A DNA stretch of 12,607 nucleotides from CAYTID01 sp964437735. Its GTDB lineage: Bacteria; Bacteroidota; Ignavibacteria; UBA10030; BY39. Position 1 is the first letter of the stretch. Every line of letters begins with the position of its first letter. The position numbers and the translations under genes were made by a program. Positions 1 through 8,178 of the stretch are shown here, piece by piece. Location: NCBI GenBank assembly GCA_964437735.1, contig CAYTID010000067.1:1-12607 (forward strand). Reading direction: 5' to 3'. The notes beneath the pieces were generated by a model. That model was given only the letters and a program-made list of their open reading frames with translations. It ran no database searches and was not told the origin of the DNA.

Positions 1-693
1 ACTATTAATATACCTCTTGTTATGATGGGATATCTGAATCCGATTATGCAGTTTATAGTCCTCCATTTTGTTTTCTCATATCTATTTGTGGTTAAAGTGC
101 CGAAATTTACTTTTTATCTATTGTCGGGCATTGTATTTTGGAATTTTTTTTATGATGCGACGTTAAGCGGAATGAATGCCATATATGCTAAATCCACAAT
201 TGCCAAGAAGATATACTTCCCGCGAGATTTGATAATATTTTCATCAACTGCGACGGCAGGGATCTCGTTTGTTATTAATACAGCAATCTTGTGGCTATTT
301 ATCATTATTTTTGATCATTTTTCATTTAATCAATTTTTAGTATTTATTCCAATTATCTCACTTTTGTTGCTATCGCTTGGAGTGGCATTCATTATTTCGA
401 CATTTTATATTTATTTTAGGGATTCGATGCAGATCTGGCTAGTTTGCTTAAATGTAGGTTTTTGGTTGACACCGATTGTGTACAACGCGTTTACGGCGCC
501 CGCACCTCTTCAAATAGTTGCACTATATAATCCAATCGGACGGATATTAATTATGCTGAGAGCTTTTCTGGTATATGATAACTATCCAACGACAGAATTT
601 ATTTTAGCGACTGTAATATTTTGTTTGGTAATTTTTATTTTTGGCTACTGGTTATTCAATAAGAACTCACATCAAATTACAGAATATTTATAG
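1..693 (+). CDS. wzm: ABC-2 type polysaccharide export permease (Wzm-like), 5' truncated by the window edge
   Basis: This is the membrane subunit of an ABC exporter that moves lipid-linked O-antigen or capsule polysaccharide across the inner membrane. The frame is open from base 1, before the first ATG at 22, and the visible protein begins at the 'LNPIMQ' stretch that normally follows the N-terminal cytoplasmic segment. I therefore infer that a few dozen residues are missing. About six hydrophobic segments are seen. They include the conserved pattern of a short loop 'YFRDS' followed by a helix ending 'WLTPIVY', and then 'YNPIGRIL', both typical of the ABC-2 permeases of polysaccharide exporters. 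The TAG stop is followed directly by the ATG of the ATPase gene with no gap, which suggests translational coupling. KpsM- or TagG-like permeases look similar, so the exact substrate is not determined. Confidence 0.9.
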   Translation, partial: TINIPLVMMGYLNPIMQFIVLHFVFSYLFVVKVPKFTFYLLSGIVFWNFFYDATLSGMNAIYAKSTIAKKIYFPRDLIIFSSTATAGISFVINTAILWLFIIIFDHFSFNQFLVFIPIISLLLLSLGVAFIISTFYIYFRDSMQIWLVCLNVGFWLTPIVYNAFTAPAPLQIVALYNPIGRILIMLRAFLVYDNYPTTEFILATVIFCLVIFIFGYWLFNKNSHQITEYL

Positions 694-1434
694 ATGATGA
701 TAGAAGCAATAAGCATATCGAAGAATTTTAAACTACCCCATGAAACTCAAAAAACTATTTTTCACCGTTTAACAGGGGTGCTTCGCCATGCTTATGTTTA
801 TGAAGAATTTTTCGCCTTAAGAGATGTGAGTTTCAAAATTAATAAAGGAGAATTTTTAGGCATTATAGGGAGAAACGGTTCAGGAAAAACAACACTTCTG
901 CGGATTATCTCTGGGATATTGCGACCGACTACGGGAAATATCAGTGTGAATGAGGCAATTACGCCGATTTTAGATATCGGCGTAGGCTTTCAGAGTGAAT
1001 TTACATGCAGAGAAAACATATATATATATGGCGCCTTATTGGGATTTTCGCGGAAGGAAATGGACAAACGGTTTAAATCGATCATGGAGTTCGCGGAATT
1101 GGAAAGTTTTGCCGATGTCAAGTTGAATCGACTTTCTACGGGCATGCAGGTAAGGTTAGCTTTCACGATTGCAATACAATCGAGTGCACCGATACTGATT
1201 GTTGACGAAGTTATGGCCGTAGGGGACAATGTATTCCAACAAAAGTGTCGCGACGTTTTCTGGAAGTATAAAAAAGAAGGACGGACTGTAATTTTGGTCA
1301 GCCACAATCTCAGTACTATTGAAGAATATTGCGATAAAGTTTTAGTATTCGACAAGGGAACTCTTGTCAATGAAAGCAAGCCCTGCGAAGCAATACATTA
1401 TTACAAAGAGAATATTCTGAAAAGCATAATTTAA
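694..1434 (+). CDS. wzt: ABC transporter ATPase for polysaccharide export (Wzt-like, short form)
   Basis: This is the nucleotide-binding subunit that powers the permease encoded just upstream. Visible motifs are Walker A GRNGSGKTT (residues 59-67), the Q-loop region GVGFQSEFT (96-104), the signature LSTGM (148-152 region), Walker B ILIVDE (167-172) followed by the AVGD D-loop, and the H-loop histidine in LVSHN (about 204). The DEVMAVGD and FQQKC stretches are characteristic of the Wzt/KpsT/TagH group. At 246 aa it is only the ATPase domain. The long Wzt proteins of E. coli O8/O9a type (over 400 aa) carry a C-terminal glycan-binding domain that is absent here. Two ATGs stand in tandem, and the first abuts the permease stop; no Shine-Dalgarno sequence is seen. 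The substrate cannot be read from sequence. Confidence 0.93.
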   Translation: MMIEAISISKNFKLPHETQKTIFHRLTGVLRHAYVYEEFFALRDVSFKINKGEFLGIIGRNGSGKTTLLRIISGILRPTTGNISVNEAITPILDIGVGFQSEFTCRENIYIYGALLGFSRKEMDKRFKSIMEFAELESFADVKLNRLSTGMQVRLAFTIAIQSSAPILIVDEVMAVGDNVFQQKCRDVFWKYKKEGRTVILVSHNLSTIEEYCDKVLVFDKGTLVNESKPCEAIHYYKENILKSII

Positions 1435-1473
1435 AATGATTTTTTTTATAAACATGCCAAATAATATTTTGAT

Positions 1474-2847
1474 ATGATTTTAAAAAATGTCCTGAGAATT
1501 CTTCCGGCAGTACTTATGTTTTCGGGTGTTTCCATGTCGAATGAATATGAACAAACTAATAATACCGTTGATCGATTAAGTCAAAACTTCGAGATAATGC
1601 CCGTAAAAATGTTAAATCTCCGGACATATTTTTTTTCGACTGATTATCCGCACAAAAAATATCTGTTACCGAATTCTGATGGCGATTTCATTAATCGGGG
1701 ATTTACACCAATTCTCTCAATAGAGGGTTACGGAAAAATTTTTACCCATTTATTAATCAATTATAAAATTCAGGGTAATACAAATGCAAAATTTACTTTA
1801 AAAAATTTATTCGTTCGATATGATAATAGATCAATATCACTTGGAATAGGTAAAGCAAACACTTGGTTGGGACACGGACGCCATGGATCGCTGCTTCTTT
1901 CCAATAATTCTGAACCTTACAGGATGATAAAATTCCAGACTGAAAAACCTTTCAGGATTCCCTACATAGGACGATTTACCTATTTGATGTTGCACGGCTG
2001 GACAGAAGATTTTAAAATATTAGCTCACAGATTCTCTTGGTTTCCGATTTCATGGCTAGAATTTGGTGGAACTCAAACAGTTCAATACCAGAGAAATTAC
2101 AAGCTACTGGAATTTTTTAAAATATTAAGTGCGGCAGAGGAAAATCTTCCCGGCAGATATAACAATGAACAACGGGCTGGACTTGATTTAGCTATTCATC
2201 TCCCTTTTGTAAAAATGTTTCCACCGTTGAAAAATGCAAAAATTTATTTTGAATATGCAGGTGAAGATATTGGTGCGTGGTGGCAGGAAGAGGATAAGGT
2301 CTGGATCGGACCGCTCGGATTTGAATTTTATGACCCAGCCCTGTCTGCCGGTATATTTCTGGAATCAGAAAAAGGGGAATTTCATGCTGAATATTCCCAA
2401 AACTATAAGATTACCAACCTCTTTCATAAAGTGCATACCGGATTAAGTTATCAGGAATATACAAAAAAATGGTATTCGAATCTCCCGTTTGTCAATTATG
2501 GATCAATGATGGGACACCATATGGGGAGGGAGGCAGACAACCTGTATGTGGAATATAAACACTATTTTAATGAAAATTATATTAAAATTTTCGTTGACAA
2601 AGAACGGCATGGCTTGGCTTCCGGCAATGGCTCAGTATACAAGCTAAATGATTATCCGGAACATTTTCTTCAGATTGGTACGGAATACCGGCATGTATTG
2701 AATAATTACTTTTTGGTTTTCCTCATTGCCTATAACAAATATGAAAATGTTTCGTACTACCCGCGGATTTTGGATATCGTTCCTGTAAAAGGAACTACGG
2801 CGCGGGAACTTCTTGTCGGGATTTCGATCAGCTATCAGTTCAATTAA
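1474..2847 (+). CDS. Wzi-family capsule assembly outer-membrane protein
   Basis: A predicted outer-membrane beta-barrel related to Wzi, a protein that in E. coli helps attach capsular polysaccharide to the cell surface. The N-terminus (residues 1-22) is a signal peptide with a hydrophobic core, and the chain ends in an aromatic-containing strand (ISISYQFN) as barrel proteins do. Family-like motifs are GKANTWLGHGRHGSLLLSNN (about 126-145), HRFSWFPISWLEFGGTQ (185-201) and MGHHMGREADNLYVEY (346-361). Alternating polar and aromatic residues suggest strands over most of the length. At 457 aa it fits the family. It begins 39 bases after the ATPase gene with no clear ribosome binding site. Wzi is best known from Wzy-dependent capsule loci, so finding it beside an ABC exporter is notable. 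The role in glycan retention is inferred. Confidence 0.85.
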   Translation: MILKNVLRILPAVLMFSGVSMSNEYEQTNNTVDRLSQNFEIMPVKMLNLRTYFFSTDYPHKKYLLPNSDGDFINRGFTPILSIEGYGKIFTHLLINYKIQGNTNAKFTLKNLFVRYDNRSISLGIGKANTWLGHGRHGSLLLSNNSEPYRMIKFQTEKPFRIPYIGRFTYLMLHGWTEDFKILAHRFSWFPISWLEFGGTQTVQYQRNYKLLEFFKILSAAEENLPGRYNNEQRAGLDLAIHLPFVKMFPPLKNAKIYFEYAGEDIGAWWQEEDKVWIGPLGFEFYDPALSAGIFLESEKGEFHAEYSQNYKITNLFHKVHTGLSYQEYTKKWYSNLPFVNYGSMMGHHMGREADNLYVEYKHYFNENYIKIFVDKERHGLASGNGSVYKLNDYPEHFLQIGTEYRHVLNNYFLVFLIAYNKYENVSYYPRILDIVPVKGTTARELLVGISISYQFN

Positions 2848-2856
2848 AAACTATTA

Positions 2857-3402
2857 ATGATAAAAAATCTGAAAATAAAAATATTTCTTTACTCACTGTC
2901 GCTGATAATCATTTCTTGTTCTATTAATCCGCCTGATTATGATTATGGCTTTGATTTTATTGAAAATATTTCCAATGCAAACCATGAAAGCGGCATGATA
3001 ATGACGGGTCGATTCCAGGTGACGGAGGAGACACGCAGGGTAATAATCACCGTCCCGGTTTCCAGCCCGCCTGAAAACGCGAAAGTCACGTTCTTTATTC
3101 CATCAGAAAACAGAGGCACAAAATTATATTTTGGCGTCGGTATGAATGCGGAGATCGGAGACGGAGCAACAGGGATCATCACGATAGCTACGAAAGGGCA
3201 GCTTGATACATTATATAAAAGATATATTAATTCTGTTTCAAATATGAACGATAGAGTATGGTTCGATGAACTGATCGATATATCAAAATATCAGGGAAAA
3301 AATTTTTTTCTAAGCTTGATTGCCAATCCCGGACCAGGTGGAGATTATTCGGCAGATTGGTTTGCCTGGAGTACGCCAATAATTTCAAAAACCATAAAAT
3401 GA
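2857..3402 (+). CDS. Small lipoprotein with a beta-sandwich-like C-terminal half
   Basis: A 181-aa secreted lipoprotein. The N-terminus has a lysine-rich start, a hydrophobic core and a lipobox ending IISC with the cysteine at residue 21. After a short linker the mature chain looks all-beta. The stretch from about residue 88 to 175 contains 'LYFGVG', 'GDGATG', 'DRVWFDELIDISKYQGKN', 'ANPGPGGDYSADWFAW' and 'PII'. I recognise this pattern from carbohydrate-binding-like beta-sandwich modules that accompany glycan-processing membrane proteins; I cannot name the family with certainty. It starts 9 bases after the Wzi-like gene, so the two are probably co-translated partners. A role in holding or guiding the exported polysaccharide at the outer membrane or periplasmic face is inferred from the fold impression and the neighbours only. 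Confidence 0.75.
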   Translation: MIKNLKIKIFLYSLSLIIISCSINPPDYDYGFDFIENISNANHESGMIMTGRFQVTEETRRVIITVPVSSPPENAKVTFFIPSENRGTKLYFGVGMNAEIGDGATGIITIATKGQLDTLYKRYINSVSNMNDRVWFDELIDISKYQGKNFFLSLIANPGPGGDYSADWFAWSTPIISKTIK

Positions 3403-3403
3403 A

Positions 3404-5401
3404 GTGGGAAAAGAGAATATAAAAATAGAATCTATTCCCGTTGTGTCGGTAATTATAACGTGTTATAATTATGCAAAATATTTATCTGAATCTGTGTCGA
3501 GCGTTGTTCGCCAAACATTCCAAAATCTCGAAATTATTATCGTCGATGATGGCAGCACGGACGATACTGTAATAACAGCCGAATCACTTCAAAAGGAAAA
3601 TCCCAAACATAATATCAAGTTAATCAGTCAAAATAATTCGGGAGTTGCTAATGCTCGAAACAAAGGGATTGAACAATCACACGGTAAATATATACTGTGT
3701 CTTGACGCGGATGATATGATAGATCCTGAAATGCTTTCAGAATCAGTTGATATTCTACGACATCAGCCCGCCGTGGATATTGTTTACACTGACCGCATGG
3801 ACTTTGGCGAAAAGGAAAAAATTACTCCTGCCGGGGACTTCGATAAGGAAAAATTACTATTTCAGAACTGTATATCATATTGTGCATTATTCAAGCGTGA
3901 GATATGGGATAAAGTCGGGGGGTATCGAACAAATGTCGATGGATGTGAAGACTGGGATTTTTGGATTGCGGTATCTGCAATGGGGTATAAGGGATATAGA
4001 ATACCTAAGCCGCTTTTCAGATACAGGCAACATAGGGAAGGATTGTACTTCCGATTAATGGAGAATTTTACTCTTAAAAAGGCGCAGATAATATTAAACA
4101 ATCACGCTTTTTATGAAGCCAATGATGTTCAGGCGGCACATAAACGATTTTTCAGGAAAGACGAAAAAAATCCAACTTTTTCAGTAATACTCCCAACATA
4201 TAACCGTCCGGAATTATTAAAAAATGCTATAGAAAGCGTTTTATCCCAAACTTATAATGATTTTGAGCTTCTTGTCGTCAACGATGGAGGAGTTGAAGTA
4301 GAGTCTATCGTCAATAAGTGTGACAGTAAAAAAATTAAATATTTTAACAGAGAAAAAAATCGAGGTGTTGCTAACGCACGGAATTATGGTTTATTCTGGG
4401 CGCGAGGAAAATATATTTGTTATCTGGATGATGACGATATGTATCTGGAAAACCATTTAGAAACGCTTATATCCCATTATGAATCGTATAATTCTAAAGC
4501 AGTATATACAGATGCGTTCCGTACAGTCAGAGAAAAAAGCAACGGAAGCTTTATTGTAAAAGATAAAGACATCCGCTATTCATTGGATTTTAACCATAAC
4601 GAGATATTAATAAATAATTTCATCCCGATAATATGCTTATCACATGAAAGGTGGTGTCTTGAAGAAGCCGGTGTTTTTGATGAATCTTTGGAAGTATTCG
4701 AAGATTGGGATTTTATAATCAGGCTTTCACAAAAATTTGCCTTAACTCATATAAAAGAAACCACTGGCGAATATTCATGGCAACCGTTAGGCGATTCACT
4801 GATGCGAAAACACAGCAATAGCTTGTTTGAAGCGACCAAAACTATATATCAAAAACACTTTAACCTCTCACAAAACAATACATACATATTAGAAGCACAA
4901 AAAGAATTTTTAAAAAATAGTTTTTCTGAAAGAACATCCATGTCGTCCGATTGTTACGCCATATATAATAATGGATTCTATAATGATGAGGGGGGATGGC
5001 GGTGGATGGGTGACGAGGGAATATTTCAAGTAATGCGAGATGACTCGGCGGATAATAAAATATATTTTTTCAATCTTACATGCGGAAAGAAAAGTTTTTA
5101 CAGAAAATTTCCATTCGAGGTGTTTGTATTTATAGATGGCACGCACCGAAAGACTGTAAAATTTAAAAAGGAGAATCAGAGCAATAGAATATATGTAAGA
5201 ACACAGGTTGGCAGCCTCAAGACAACGAAAATAAGACTTGCGAGCGAACAATCGTTCATACCGTTTTTAGTTAATAATTTAAAAGATGTAAGAAGGCTGT
5301 CTGTAATTGTCAGCATTGTTAGAACGCTTGAAGGGCAGAGTTCGATAGAGGACTGGGTCAGGTATTATCTGTTTAGACTTAAAAATATATTTTCAGGTTA
5401 G
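3404..5401 (+). CDS. Bifunctional glycosyltransferase: two tandem GT2 domains plus a C-terminal accessory domain
   Basis: A 665-aa cytoplasmic protein with two complete GT-A fold family 2 domains. Domain 1 (about 13-215) shows VSVIITCYNY, the nucleotide-binding DDGS (48-51), the DXD region LDADD (100-104) and the catalytic-region CEDWDF (181-186). Domain 2 (about 258-475) repeats the layout with FSVILPTYNR, NDGG (293-296), DDDD (342-345) and EDWDF (433-437). GVANARN occurs in both domains, so they look like an ancient internal duplication. Residues about 520-640 (GGWRWMG... FEVFVFIDG... FIPFLVNNLKDVRRLSV) resemble a beta-sandwich ancillary domain, and an amphipathic helix near 648-662 may touch the membrane. 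The start is GTG one base after the preceding TGA; a second in-frame GTG at 3443 would also leave the domain intact. An ATG at 3399 overlaps the stop but its frame closes after seven codons. The donor sugars are unknown. Confidence 0.88.
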   Translation: MGKENIKIESIPVVSVIITCYNYAKYLSESVSSVVRQTFQNLEIIIVDDGSTDDTVITAESLQKENPKHNIKLISQNNSGVANARNKGIEQSHGKYILCLDADDMIDPEMLSESVDILRHQPAVDIVYTDRMDFGEKEKITPAGDFDKEKLLFQNCISYCALFKREIWDKVGGYRTNVDGCEDWDFWIAVSAMGYKGYRIPKPLFRYRQHREGLYFRLMENFTLKKAQIILNNHAFYEANDVQAAHKRFFRKDEKNPTFSVILPTYNRPELLKNAIESVLSQTYNDFELLVVNDGGVEVESIVNKCDSKKIKYFNREKNRGVANARNYGLFWARGKYICYLDDDDMYLENHLETLISHYESYNSKAVYTDAFRTVREKSNGSFIVKDKDIRYSLDFNHNEILINNFIPIICLSHERWCLEEAGVFDESLEVFEDWDFIIRLSQKFALTHIKETTGEYSWQPLGDSLMRKHSNSLFEATKTIYQKHFNLSQNNTYILEAQKEFLKNSFSERTSMSSDCYAIYNNGFYNDEGGWRWMGDEGIFQVMRDDSADNKIYFFNLTCGKKSFYRKFPFEVFVFIDGTHRKTVKFKKENQSNRIYVRTQVGSLKTTKIRLASEQSFIPFLVNNLKDVRRLSVIVSIVRTLEGQSSIEDWVRYYLFRLKNIFSG

Positions 5402-5424
5402 TTTATAAGAAAATTAATACATCA

Positions 5425-7593
5425 TTGAAAGTATCCATAATCATATTAAATTATAACGGAAAGGAGCTATTAGAGGCAAACCTCCCTTCGGTAATTGAAT
5501 CTCAAAAGGCATCAGTGTATCAAAGTGAAATCATATTAGTTGATAATGGTAGTGTTGATGATAGCGTCTGCTTTACTAAAACCAATTTCCCCCGGATCAA
5601 GTTAATTTTGTTAAATAAGAACTACGGTTTCGGGGAAGGCTACAACAAAGGAATTCCTTACGCATCAGGAGAAGTAATAATTTTGCTGAACAATGACATG
5701 CGTGTGGAGAGGAATTTTATCAACCCGCTGGTCAGGCCGTTTGAAGAAGATCCTAATGTTTTTGCAGTGGGCTCTCAGATATTTTTTCAGGATGATACAA
5801 AAAAAAGAGAGGAAACAGGAAAAACTTTCGCTTTTTGGGATAAAGGGATTTTACGATATTCACATCAGGAAATCTCGGATCTGGATATTGAAAGGAAATA
5901 CATACCGGTTTTTTGGGTGAGCGGCGGCTCCGTGGCTTACAACAGGAATAAATTTTTAGAACTTGGCGGGTTCAGGAATATTTACAGTCCGGCTTATGTT
6001 GAGGATGCGGATATCTCCTACCAGGCAATGAAGCGGGGTTGGAAAAACACTCTTTCGCTGGAGAGTGTGGTTTTTCACATGCACAGGATGACAAGTAACA
6101 AAATGTTTTCATCGGAGGTTATCGAAGATTTAAACGGCAGAAACCGGCTTTTATTCATATGGCTAAACATAAGGGACATGAGCCTGATTGCGGAACATTT
6201 GATTTATCACTCTATGCGGATCGTGAAAAATATTTTCCTGGATAGATCACGCAAAGAATTTAAAATATTTTTCAATGCTATTAAAAAATATTTCTCGATG
6301 CAAAACCGACCGGCAAGAAAACAAAATAAAACCATTGTGAAAGATGTTGATTTAATTAAAAACTTCACATGGAAGTCAACCTATCTCAAAGATCAGAATA
6401 GATTCAACGTCCTTTTCGTTTGTCCATATGTGCCCGGTTTGAATTTGCATGCAGGAGCAACTGCAATGTATCACAGAATTAAGGGATTGTCAAAAAAGCA
6501 CGATGTAAGTGTATTGACATTTATTGAAAATGAAACAGAGATAAAATCAGTTGAGGAATTAAAAGTCTTTTGTAAGTCCGTCAAATATGTAATCCGCAAT
6601 CAATACTTCGATGAACCTGATTTATTTCATATTAAACCGAATATGGTAATCAAAGAGTTCTGTAAACCGGATTTTAAAAAATTGTTGGTAGATGAAGCCT
6701 TAAGCGGTAAATATGACTTAATCCAGTTTGAATATCTCCAAACCGCATATCTTGAACGTTATATAAGGAATCTGGGAATCAAAACAATTTGGGTTAATCA
6801 TGAAGTACAGCATGCGGCATTAAAAACAGAATTTTCGAGAGAAAAGCTTTTTTCATGGAATAAGCTTGATTTGTTTTTTCGTAACCTCGTGATGTTAAAT
6901 TTCGAACTATCTCTATCCAAACGTATCGATTTTCAAATAACGGTAACCGAACATGATAAAGAAGAGATACTGAAATATTTACCAAACATAAACTTGTCGG
7001 TAGTGCCGCACGGTGTTGATACTAATTTTTACGTTTCAGAAAGCTCCCATTCAAACGAAAATATAATATTGTTTACAGGTTACTATTTGCATAAACCCAA
7101 TATCGATGCTGCAATTTATTTTGCCGGGGAGATTTTTCCCAAAATTCTGTCCACAATTCCTGATGCAAAATTCTATATTGTAGGCTCAAATCCTGATGAA
7201 TCGATAAGAGCCTTGCAAAATCAATCAAATATTTTTGTTACCGGCTGGGTGCCTGATTTGCGGCCCTATTTAAACAGAGCGTCTGTGTTTGTCGCACCTA
7301 TCCGCCTTGGGATGGGAATGCGAGGAAAAATATTAGAGGCTCTGTCAATGGGAATTCCCGTTGTAACAACTTCACTCGCAGCCCGGGGATTGGAAATTCG
7401 TGAAGGCATGGATGTGTTTATCGCAGACGAACCGGGTTTGTTTGCAGAAAACGTTATTTCCGTATTAACCGGGGATACTAAATTTAGATCACCGGATAAT
7501 GATGCTAGAAAGATAATAGAAAAATATTATTCCTGGGATGCTTGCACAAGCGCATATGAAAAAATAATAGAAGATGCCATACAGAGGAGCTGA
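5425..7593 (+). CDS. GT2-GT4 fusion glycosyltransferase
   Basis: A 722-aa protein joining two different glycosyltransferase folds. Residues 1 to about 225 form a GT2 domain of the rhamnosyltransferase-like type: VSIIILNYNG, VDNGS (39-43), LLNND (87-91), WVSGGS (164-168) and the VEDAD acidic site (192-196) with FHMH just after. A basic, partly hydrophobic linker runs to about 325. Residues 327-720 are a GT-B fold GT4 domain: FNVLFVCPYVPG, VVPHGVD (526-532), ILFTGYYLHKPN, FYIVGSNP, VTGWVPD and KILEALSMGIPVV (635-647). The first glutamate of the usual GT4 EX7E pair is replaced by methionine (630), as in some sugar-transferase subgroups; E638 is kept. The start is the TTG at 5425, which gives the canonical MKVSIII beginning; no ATG is available upstream before the previous gene. 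It probably adds two consecutive sugars, which is an inference. Confidence 0.88.
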   Translation: MKVSIIILNYNGKELLEANLPSVIESQKASVYQSEIILVDNGSVDDSVCFTKTNFPRIKLILLNKNYGFGEGYNKGIPYASGEVIILLNNDMRVERNFINPLVRPFEEDPNVFAVGSQIFFQDDTKKREETGKTFAFWDKGILRYSHQEISDLDIERKYIPVFWVSGGSVAYNRNKFLELGGFRNIYSPAYVEDADISYQAMKRGWKNTLSLESVVFHMHRMTSNKMFSSEVIEDLNGRNRLLFIWLNIRDMSLIAEHLIYHSMRIVKNIFLDRSRKEFKIFFNAIKKYFSMQNRPARKQNKTIVKDVDLIKNFTWKSTYLKDQNRFNVLFVCPYVPGLNLHAGATAMYHRIKGLSKKHDVSVLTFIENETEIKSVEELKVFCKSVKYVIRNQYFDEPDLFHIKPNMVIKEFCKPDFKKLLVDEALSGKYDLIQFEYLQTAYLERYIRNLGIKTIWVNHEVQHAALKTEFSREKLFSWNKLDLFFRNLVMLNFELSLSKRIDFQITVTEHDKEEILKYLPNINLSVVPHGVDTNFYVSESSHSNENIILFTGYYLHKPNIDAAIYFAGEIFPKILSTIPDAKFYIVGSNPDESIRALQNQSNIFVTGWVPDLRPYLNRASVFVAPIRLGMGMRGKILEALSMGIPVVTTSLAARGLEIREGMDVFIADEPGLFAENVISVLTGDTKFRSPDNDARKIIEKYYSWDACTSAYEKIIEDAIQRS

Positions 7594-8173
7594 AAATATA
7601 AAAACAAAGAATATATCAGCGTTTGTCAATATTTTTAGGCAGGATATTCCGTCGGACATAGGTGTTAAAAAAATATGTTTCGTAATGACGTGCAATTGGA
7701 ATGCAGGTTTTGAAATTGAGCAGAAGCTAAGGTCAAAGTTTCAAAATGCAAGAATATTATTTGTTCTCCGTTCGCCACATCCGGTTTATTATACCGATAA
7801 GGATGTAATTATTTCGACAAATGCTATTTCGATTACAGCGAAACTTGAAATGATCAAGGAGTTACGAAAAAATTATTTTGACGTCGTAGCAACATGTTGG
7901 AATGGCGAGCCAACATTTGGAGTTTTACGGTTATTGTGTTATCTGTTAAAAACAGAGCATTTGCTCATTTTTGAAAATGAAAATTCGTACTATTGGATGG
8001 TCAGAAACAATATAGATAGAGCGTTCGGGATTATCGCACGTCTATCATTTAAATATTTAAAAAAGATTTTATCATATGTTTTTCTTTTTCCGGCAGGGAT
8101 CTTATACGTGACATTAAAGGGCTTGTATTATAAAATCCAACAATTCATTTTTTTCTCAAAAAAAAATAAATAG
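7574..8173 (+). CDS. Protein of unknown function in glycosyltransferase operon, Rossmann-like with C-terminal hydrophobic segment
   Basis: I do not recognise this 199-aa protein with certainty. From residue 32 it alternates hydrophobic strands and helices: KKICFVM, ARILFVL, DVIIST, a helix around 85-99, FDVVATCWNG (102-111), a leucine-rich helix and HLLIFENENSYYW (129-141). This looks like a Rossmann-type or half GT-B fold. The 'FDVV...G...LLCYLL...LIFENE' region reminds me of small uncharacterised proteins found among glycosyltransferase genes. Residues 166-183 form one likely membrane or membrane-associated helix, and the tail is lysine-rich. The ATG at 7574 lies inside the preceding gene, overlapping it by 20 bases. 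A later in-frame ATG at 7685 would remove the first predicted strand, so the upstream start is preferred. Context suggests a role in chain building or modification. Confidence 0.7.
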   Translation: MPYRGAENIKTKNISAFVNIFRQDIPSDIGVKKICFVMTCNWNAGFEIEQKLRSKFQNARILFVLRSPHPVYYTDKDVIISTNAISITAKLEMIKELRKNYFDVVATCWNGEPTFGVLRLLCYLLKTEHLLIFENENSYYWMVRNNIDRAFGIIARLSFKYLKKILSYVFLFPAGILYVTLKGLYYKIQQFIFFSKKNK

Positions 8174-8178
8174 GATAA

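Noticed and set aside
990..1379. A long open frame on the - strand inside the ATPase gene.
   Set aside because: It lies wholly within a strongly conserved ABC ATPase and its translation has no recognisable domain; it is a shadow frame. Other antisense frames (for example 4910-5251 and 8644-8865) were rejected for the same reason.
1435..1473. Possible internal promoter before the Wzi-like gene, from the T-rich stretch and TAATATTTTG.
   Set aside because: It does not match TAnnTTTG at the correct spacing and no upstream element is seen; the 39-base gap fits a continuous operon.
7585..7600. An AGGAG sequence just before the end of the GT2-GT4 gene that could be a Shine-Dalgarno site for the 199-aa gene.
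   Set aside because: At the right spacing downstream there is only an ATA codon, and other genes here do not use such sites; the AGGAG is explained by coding sequence.
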